Source: Streptomyces sp. NBC_01142
Lineage (GTDB): Bacteria; Actinomycetota; Actinomycetes; Streptomycetales; Streptomycetaceae
Direction: 5' to 3'
Assembly (NCBI RefSeq): GCF_026341125.1
Contig: NZ_JAPEOR010000003.1
Span: 310,001 to 374,000, forward strand
Length of the DNA: 64,000 nucleotides
A program made the position numbers and the translations under genes. The notes under the pieces were generated by a model. That model ran no database searches. It saw nothing but the letters and a program-made list of their open reading frames with translations, and was not told the origin of the DNA. Of this stretch, positions 58,288 through 64,000 are shown piece by piece; positions within the stretch are counted from its first letter, which is position 1; the number at the start of each line of letters is the position of its first letter.

Positions 58288-60663
58288 GTGTCCCCTGCCA
58301 CTCCAGTGCCGCAGAGCGGAGGACCCGCGCTCGAGCTGCTGGTCCACGGCGTCGGCGGCGCCACCCCGCAGGACATGCTCGGCGACCCCCGTACGGTCCG
58401 GGTCACCGGCGACGAGAAGGCCGCCGTGTACCGGCGCACCGAAGACGTCGAAGCGGAGCTCCGCCCCGATCAGCACGCGGACCGGCCCATTCCGGAGGCG
58501 TACTGCTGGTCCAACCTCACGTCGGGGAACGGCGCACGGGCCCTGTGGCTGCTGCTGCTCCCCTTCATGGTGGTCAACCTCGCGCACTGGATGCGCCCGA
58601 GGGCCAAGGGCCGCAGAGGGACCACTCGGCTGTACGGGGTGCTGGTGCGGCTCGTCGCGCTCAGTCTCACCGTGCTGCTGACCGCCGCGGCCTGCGAGGT
58701 CGCGCTGGACCTCCTGGCCTGGCAGTGCGCGGGATCGCCCGAGTGCGCCCGGGAGAGGTCCTGGCTCGGCTTCCTGTCGAGTGCCCAGGGCGGCTGGTGG
58801 TCACAGCCGGGCAGGCGCCTGGCACTCGCCGCCGTGGTGCCGGCCGCGCTGGTGGGCCTGCTCTGGTACCTCTCCCACCGCACCTGGAGCGCGTACGAAT
58901 CCCAGCGGCCGCCGACCGGAGAGGACGCGGAGGAGGACGAGGACGACGCGGAGGAGGACGGCAACGGTGAGGAGCCCAGGCCGTCCACGACGGTCGTCCG
59001 GCCCGCACTGGGCAGGCCGGGCTTCTGGTACGGCCGGCGGCTCGTCGCCCGGCTGCGGGCCGCGCACACGGCCGCCGGGTTCCTGACCGTCGCCGCGGCG
59101 GTCACCGGCGCCGCGGCCCGCCACGACCGCGGCGCCGGCGGCCCGCTGATGGAGCTCACCGGCGTGCTGCTGGAGGCAACTCTCGCCGCGGCATCGCTTG
59201 CTGTGCTGTGGGTGGTCTTCCGCCGCGGGCGCAGCGAGAAGCGGATGGACGCGCGGCTCGACCGCGCCGCAGTCCGCTATCTGCCCGGCGCCGCGCTCGC
59301 CCTGCTCGGCCTGTCGATGCTGTACGCCTCCTGGTCCCGCCCCGGCTGGGTCTCCGGCGCCACCCTCCCCGGCGACGTGACCTTCCGTGTCATCGCCCTC
59401 GCCCAGGGCGCCCTGGTCGTCGCCCTGGCCGTCGCCGCGCGGATCCTCCACCGCCGGGCGCGTCACCCCCGTACCGTCATGCACGGAATGGGCGGGCCCG
59501 CCGTCGCGACGCTCGCCTGCGCCCTGGGCGGAGTGATGACCGGAGGCATCGCCCAGCGCGTGGGCGACTGGCTGGACGGCCCCGGCACCCCCGGTATGGA
59601 CGGGGAGGGCTCCATCCCCGGACCTCCGGTACTGCTCAGCTGGCAGGCCTCGGTCATCCCGGTCCTGCTGCTCGTACTGCTCGTCCCGGTCGTCGTCCTC
59701 GCCTTACGGACCTGGTCGGCGGCCCGCCGCCTCGCCCGCCCGGTCGAGGCGGACTACGACGAGGGCCGCCCGGACGCCGTCCGCACCCGGCGGATAGCAG
59801 GCACCCGGGCACGGGCCGCACTCACCGACACCGCCCCGCGGATCGTCGGCATCGTCTCCGGCGCCACCCTGCTACTGGGCGCGGGCGCCGTCGCCGGGGC
59901 CTGGGCGAGCGGCGAAGTGCCCGGCAAGGCGTTCGGGAACAGCCACCCCTTCGTCGAGTCGGCCGCCGAGAGCGCACAGGCGCTGGGTTCCTGGCTGATC
60001 GGCTTCGGATTCATACTGTTCGTCACCATGGGCCGCCGCGCCTACCGCGACGCCTCCGCCCGGCGCACCATCGGCATCCTCTGGGACGTCGGCACCTTCT
60101 GGCCGCGCGCGGCACACCCCTTCGCGCCCCCGTGCTACGCCGAGCGCGCGGTCCCCGACCTCACCTGGCGGATGTGCACCTGGACCGGCCGGACCGGCGG
60201 ACGGCTCGTCATCTCCGGCCACTCGCAGGGCAGTGTGCTCGCCGCGGCCGCCGTCTGGCAGCTGCCCGCCGCCACCCGGCGCCGGGTGGCGCTGCTGACG
60301 TACGGATCCCCGCTGGAGCGGCTGTACGGCCGCTGGTTCCCCGCCTACTTCGGTCCTGTCGCGTTGCGCGAGCTCCGCAGTGAAGTGCACTGCTGGCGCA
60401 ATCTCTGGCGGCACACCGACCCGATTGGCGGGCCGGTGCTGGTCCCCGCGGAGGGCGACCACCCCGCAGTGGACCTGGACGCCCTCAAGGACCCGGTGGT
60501 GTACGGCCGTTCGGAGCGCTACCCACTGCCCGAACCGATCCTCGGGCACTCCGAGTACCAGGCCGACCCGCACTTCGCCACGGAGCGCGGGAAGCTGCTC
60601 GACCGGCTCTCACCGGCCGTTCCCCGGCAGTCTCAGGGCAGTTCGGGCAGATCGTCCGGGTAG
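58288..60663 (+). CDS. Large membrane protein with alpha/beta-hydrolase motifs (791 aa)
   Basis: GTG start. The N terminus has LELLVHGVGGATPQDML, an oxyanion-type HGVGG strand; about eight to ten membrane helices follow across residues 85-600 with an acidic EDAEEDEDDAEEDGNGEE loop; the C-terminal cytosolic part has LVISGHSQGSVLAAAAVWQL, a G-x-S-x-G serine elbow, and a late His region. So a hydrolase core appears to be split by a membrane domain. A TTA codon (59704-59706, codon 473) puts its expression under bldA control. Family known to me only as hypothetical; substrate possibly a lipid. Its 3' end overlaps the convergent beta-helix/AAA gene by 31 bp. Confidence 0.75.
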   Translation: MSPATPVPQSGGPALELLVHGVGGATPQDMLGDPRTVRVTGDEKAAVYRRTEDVEAELRPDQHADRPIPEAYCWSNLTSGNGARALWLLLLPFMVVNLAHWMRPRAKGRRGTTRLYGVLVRLVALSLTVLLTAAACEVALDLLAWQCAGSPECARERSWLGFLSSAQGGWWSQPGRRLALAAVVPAALVGLLWYLSHRTWSAYESQRPPTGEDAEEDEDDAEEDGNGEEPRPSTTVVRPALGRPGFWYGRRLVARLRAAHTAAGFLTVAAAVTGAAARHDRGAGGPLMELTGVLLEATLAAASLAVLWVVFRRGRSEKRMDARLDRAAVRYLPGAALALLGLSMLYASWSRPGWVSGATLPGDVTFRVIALAQGALVVALAVAARILHRRARHPRTVMHGMGGPAVATLACALGGVMTGGIAQRVGDWLDGPGTPGMDGEGSIPGPPVLLSWQASVIPVLLLVLLVPVVVLALRTWSAARRLARPVEADYDEGRPDAVRTRRIAGTRARAALTDTAPRIVGIVSGATLLLGAGAVAGAWASGEVPGKAFGNSHPFVESAAESAQALGSWLIGFGFILFVTMGRRAYRDASARRTIGILWDVGTFWPRAAHPFAPPCYAERAVPDLTWRMCTWTGRTGGRLVISGHSQGSVLAAAAVWQLPAATRRRVALLTYGSPLERLYGRWFPAYFGPVALRELRSEVHCWRNLWRHTDPIGGPVLVPAEGDHPAVDLDALKDPVVYGRSERYPLPEPILGHSEYQADPHFATERGKLLDRLSPAVPRQSQGSSGRSSG

Positions 60664-63026
60664 AGCAGGGTCAGGTCGTCGGTGTTCGCCTCGGTGAGCT
60701 CGGCGACCCGGCCCGCATGCCGCTCCACCATCGACTCGAACGTCTGCCGCGCGGTGCGGCCGTTGCCGAACGCGGGCCCCTTGGGCAGCGCCGTGAAGTA
60801 CTTCAGCAGCGCCTCGCCGGTGCCCGTTCCCAGCCGGTACTCATGCTCCTCGGCCTGCTGTTCCACGATCCGCAGCAGCTCTTCGGGGACGTAGTCGCTG
60901 AAGGTGATGGTCCGTGAGAAACGGGATGCCACACCGGGGTTGACGGAGAGGAAGCGCTCCATTTCGGCGGTGTACCCGGCGACGATCACCACGACCGCCT
61001 CCCGGTGGTCCTCCATCAGCTTCACCAGTGTGTCGATGGCCTCCTTGCCGAAGTCCCGCCCGGAGTCCTCGGGGGACAGGGCGTACGCCTCGTCGATGAA
61101 GAGCACCCCGCCGCGCGCCCGGTCGAACGCCTCCTGGGTACGGATCGCGGTGGAGCCGATGTGCTCGCCGACCAGGTCGACCCGGGAGACTTCGACGAGA
61201 TGTCCGCGCTCCAGCACCCCGAGCGAGGCCAGAATCTCGCCGTACAGCCGCGCCACGGTTGTCTTGCCGGTGCCGGGGGAGCCGGTGAACACCAGATGGC
61301 GGCGGACGGAGGCCGCCTTCAGCCCGGCCTCCTGACGGCGCCTGCCCACCTCGATCATGTTGGTGAGCGTGCGGACCTCGCGCTTGACGCTGTCCAGGCC
61401 GACCAGCGCGTCCAGTTCACCGAGGACGGCGACGGAGGCGCGTACGGGTTCGTCCGGCGGTGTCTCGGGGGCTCGCTGACCGGGGACCGCGGAGAGCAGC
61501 CCGGCGGTCTGGGTCGCGGTCAGCACGGCCGCGGGCTGCTCCGTCGTGGGCCGTACGCCGCTCTCGTCACTGGTGCAGTCCTCGACGACGGGCCCGTCGT
61601 TCTCCCCGAGCTCGTAGCCGCCGCGGGCACACCGTTCCGTACGGCACCGGCTCAGCGTCGTACGGCAGCCGTCCATCACATGGAAGCCGTAGGCGCCGCT
61701 GCCCGTGACCCGGCAGCCGCGGAAAGTGCCGCGGCCCTGCGCCGACACATAGAAACCGGCTTCCGCGGGCGAGGTGACCGTGCAGCGCTCGATCAGCGGA
61801 TCCGCGCCCTTGGTGACGATCACGCCGGTCTGCGCCGCGTCGATGGTGCAGCCGTTCAGTGTGCCGCCGCTGCCGTGGTCGCGGAACCAGGCGCCGGTGG
61901 ACGCCTCCCGGATCCGGCAGTCGTCGAGCTGAGCGGTCGCGCCGTCGCTCACCGACACCGCCGTGTTGCGGACCTGGGAGAGGTCACTGTCGACGACATC
62001 GGCACGTGAACCGCGGTCGAGGACGAAGATCGCGTCCGGCACGTCGTGGACACGGCACGAGTCGAGGACGGCCGTCGCACCGTCACTGACCCAGACGGCC
62101 GGGTAGTCGCCCGTACTGTCATGGATCTCGCACTGGTTGGCGTCCACCCGCGTGCCCGGGTCCCAGACGGACAGACCGTTGCGCCCGAAGCGGCGGACCG
62201 TGGAGCGGGTGAGCGTCAGCACGGACCGGGAACGCAGATCGATCGCGTTCTCGGGGATGTCATGGATGTCGCAGTCGGAGAGCGTGAGCACGGCGTCGGT
62301 GTCGAGTGTGATGCCGTCCCCCGACGTGCGGTGCACGGTGGAGTCCGTGAGATGGGCGGCAGCGCGCGAGGCGATCTGGATGCCGGTGCCCTTGATCTCG
62401 TACACCTCGCAGCCGATGGCCTCCAGCGCGCTGCCCTCGCCGGTGACGGTCAGGCCCGCGCCCGAGGCGTGGTGCACCCGGCAGCGCTCCAGCCGCGGAT
62501 GCGCACCGCCGCGCACGGAGATGCCCGACTGTCCAGCCGCGACCACCTCGCACTCCTCGAACACCCCGCCCGCGCCGTCCAGTACACCGATGCCGACGCC
62601 GGCCGGATTGTCGACGGTACAGCGGCGGACGGTGGGCCGGGCCGCACCGCGTACCTCGAGACCGGCCGCGGAGCGGGTGACGATCCGCAGGTCGATCAGT
62701 TCGGGCGTGCCGTCCTCCACCAGGAGCGCCGGGGCGGCCGTGTCCTGCCCCTCCACATGAAGGTCCTGGACGGTGGCGGAGGCGCGCACGGTGATCGGTA
62801 CGCCGTCCGCGGGCGCGATGCGCACCGAACCGACCGCACCCTCAGGACCGCGCAGGGTGACCGCCCGCTGGACGACGAGGTTCTCGCGGTACGTCCCGGG
62901 GCCGATGGTGAGGATGTCGCCGTCCCCTGCGGCCTCCAGGGCTGCGGCGAGAGAGGGGTACTCGCCTGTGCGGCGCCGCCACCGCGAGGTGCCGGTGTGC
63001 GTCACCTGGACCGTGCCCTGTGCCAT
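60633..63026 (-). CDS. Right-handed beta-helix / CbxX-type AAA ATPase fusion
   Basis: 797 residues. Residues about 20-480 are a pectate-lyase-like right-handed beta-helix of roughly 18 rungs, opened by a YPSLAAALEAAGDGDILTIGPGTYREN segment and made of repeating xxxCxVxxxxxxGIxVxxxAxPxLExC units. From about 530 an AAA module follows: LDALVGLDSVKREVRTLTNMIE, Walker A VFTGSPGTGKTTVARLYGE (near 580), Walker B GGVLFIDEAYAL and sensor RFSRTITF, as in CbxX/CfqX and EccA proteins. In Streptomyces such fusions are found, from memory, around ESX/type VII-like loci, but no such genes are in this window. Likely a scaffold that remodels a partner complex. Confidence 0.88.
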   Translation of the reverse strand: MAQGTVQVTHTGTSRWRRRTGEYPSLAAALEAAGDGDILTIGPGTYRENLVVQRAVTLRGPEGAVGSVRIAPADGVPITVRASATVQDLHVEGQDTAAPALLVEDGTPELIDLRIVTRSAAGLEVRGAARPTVRRCTVDNPAGVGIGVLDGAGGVFEECEVVAAGQSGISVRGGAHPRLERCRVHHASGAGLTVTGEGSALEAIGCEVYEIKGTGIQIASRAAAHLTDSTVHRTSGDGITLDTDAVLTLSDCDIHDIPENAIDLRSRSVLTLTRSTVRRFGRNGLSVWDPGTRVDANQCEIHDSTGDYPAVWVSDGATAVLDSCRVHDVPDAIFVLDRGSRADVVDSDLSQVRNTAVSVSDGATAQLDDCRIREASTGAWFRDHGSGGTLNGCTIDAAQTGVIVTKGADPLIERCTVTSPAEAGFYVSAQGRGTFRGCRVTGSGAYGFHVMDGCRTTLSRCRTERCARGGYELGENDGPVVEDCTSDESGVRPTTEQPAAVLTATQTAGLLSAVPGQRAPETPPDEPVRASVAVLGELDALVGLDSVKREVRTLTNMIEVGRRRQEAGLKAASVRRHLVFTGSPGTGKTTVARLYGEILASLGVLERGHLVEVSRVDLVGEHIGSTAIRTQEAFDRARGGVLFIDEAYALSPEDSGRDFGKEAIDTLVKLMEDHREAVVVIVAGYTAEMERFLSVNPGVASRFSRTITFSDYVPEELLRIVEQQAEEHEYRLGTGTGEALLKYFTALPKGPAFGNGRTARQTFESMVERHAGRVAELTEANTDDLTLLYPDDLPELP

Positions 63027-63304
63027 GGTGCTGTTCTGCCCCCACCTCGTTCGGTTCTGCTCCGGCCGCGTCTCTGAGAGGGACGCCCCCTTACCCCCGA
63101 GGGAGTCGCACCACCGTAGCGCGCGCGGAGAGCGTGAGTTGACGAGACGTGACGGGTTACCTGATGAGACGCTTGACGGTGGCCTGACGGAAACGCTGAT
63201 CGCTCATCCGCCCGGTGAGCCGGCCGCCCGGTGAACCGGTCGACGCCCCGGTCAATGGACCGGTCAATGACGAGCCCGGTGAACGGGCATGGTGGCGCGG
63301 CGGG

Positions 63305-63913
63305 TCAGCTTCCCGCGCCCGTACGGCCCCAGTCGGGCCCCGCCTTGGCCCACGCCCGGTCCAGGTCTGCGTACCTTCGCCGTACGAGGTGCCATACGGC
63401 CAGCCGTCTGGCGCATTCGATGAACCAGGCGGACATGAGCGCGGCGCCGAACCCCGCGAGCACCGCGTGCACCTGGGCGGTCGTCTCGTCCAGCGGCCGG
63501 TTGACGATCCGGCCCGACCTGTCGGTCCAGAGTGTGAAGCTGTCACCGGCGCGCGCGGACTGCAGCACGGTGGAGACGGTTCCGGTGTGCCGACTGCCGT
63601 CGGCGGCCGTCCAGTTCGCCACGACCCGCAGTCGTTTCCCTTGCGTGGAGGTGGACTCGGAGTCGTACGCGCCCGACTCCGGCCCCGGGGCGTGGCGCAC
63701 CACGGTGGCGATGGTCGCCACGCGTTGCTGGCGCTGGATGCGTGCCGACTGCCGCAGGGACTCGTCGGTCAGCGACCCGGTGACCCAGCCGACGGCCGGA
63801 GCGCCGCAGAAGACAAGCACTGCGGCGGCCAGCGCCACCCATGCCTCGAGGAGATCGGTCGTACGGCGCAGGGGATTGTGCCGCCAGCGCCAGATTCCTG
63901 CAACTGCTCGCAC
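63305..63913 (-). CDS. Rv1733c-like membrane protein
   Basis: 202 residues from GTG 63913 behind AAGGGGG. Basic start (RWRHNPLRRTTDLLEAW), first membrane helix VALAAAVLVFCGAPAVGW, an extracytosolic beta-rich domain (ATVVRHAPGPES, VVANWTAADGSRHTGTV, GDSFTLWTDRSGRIV) and a second helix near VLAGFGAALMSAWF before a cytosolic basic tail. This is the layout of the Rv1733c family, whose role is unknown. The longer upstream frame is not supported. Confidence 0.8.
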   Translation of the reverse strand: MRAVAGIWRWRHNPLRRTTDLLEAWVALAAAVLVFCGAPAVGWVTGSLTDESLRQSARIQRQQRVATIATVVRHAPGPESGAYDSESTSTQGKRLRVVANWTAADGSRHTGTVSTVLQSARAGDSFTLWTDRSGRIVNRPLDETTAQVHAVLAGFGAALMSAWFIECARRLAVWHLVRRRYADLDRAWAKAGPDWGRTGAGS

Positions 63914-64000
63914 GGTCCTGCACCCCCTTCCGCGTCCGTCATAGCCGTGTACGGCACGGCACAAGCGCGGGTGGCACGAAGAGAGAGGAACGTCACCCCC

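Overview
The window is chromosomal DNA of a Streptomyces-type actinomycete. Coding GC is very high, GTG starts and GTGA/ATGA stop-start overlaps are common, rare TTA leucine codons occur, and the gene families are typical of the genus: F420-type reductase, RsbQ/RsbP-like module, DUF6879/DUF5753 regulators, carbohydrate ABC permeases without their own ATPase, and a beta-helix/AAA fusion. All calls rest on reading the sequence and translations; no database search was possible.

Left arm (1-29.7 kb) is ordinary Streptomyces chromosome. It holds a DUF6986 aldolase-like protein, a membrane Ser/Thr kinase and an unrecognised membrane-anchored protein. A carbohydrate locus follows: LacI regulator with a perfect operator, ROK sugar kinase, secreted GH27 alpha-galactosidase-like enzyme, and solute-binding protein plus two permeases. 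Next come a P-loop/Nudix fusion, MBL hydrolase, M20 peptidase, geranylgeranyl-reductase-like flavoprotein, F420 oxidoreductase divergent from a TetR regulator, a NarL-type two-component pair, MFS/MarR and MFS/ROK regulator pairs, and a BrkB-like membrane protein. The arm ends in a frameshifted phosphotriesterase-like gene and the 3' part of a DUF4865 gene.

Centre (29,759-49,224) is a 19.46 kb integrated element whose ends can be set to the base. A large serine integrase sits 43 bp inside the left end. The two junctions share only an AG dinucleotide. Removing the element rejoins a complete DUF4865 frame (MQYEITLPADYDM...) and closes an attP with near-perfect inverted arms. The element is a decayed siphophage-like prophage. 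It keeps a P27-like small terminase, several small zinc-knuckle proteins, a tape-measure protein with M23 and lytic-transglycosylase-like domains, a small ribbon-helix-helix-like regulator with two palindromic operators, and a DUF6879/XRE-DUF5753/DUF7848 regulatory block. No large terminase, portal, capsid or lysis genes were recognised. Four insertion sequences (ISAzo13-like, two IS5-like, IS630) have entered it; one splits the tape-measure gene exactly in frame with a TGA target duplication.

Right arm (49.2-64 kb) begins with the TetR gene that was originally upstream of DUF4865, so the ancestral order tetR-DUF4865-phosphotriesterase has been split by the prophage. Then come a serine-resolvase remnant, an RsbQ-like hydrolase/RsbP-like phosphatase/STAS operon whose STAS gene carries two compensating frameshifts, a SHOCT protein, an anti-sigma-type ATP-binding protein, a PLP-dependent cysteine-synthase-like enzyme, a DeoR regulator with two SRPBCC proteins, a large membrane protein with alpha/beta-hydrolase motifs and a TTA codon, a beta-helix/CbxX-type AAA fusion, and an Rv1733c-like membrane protein.
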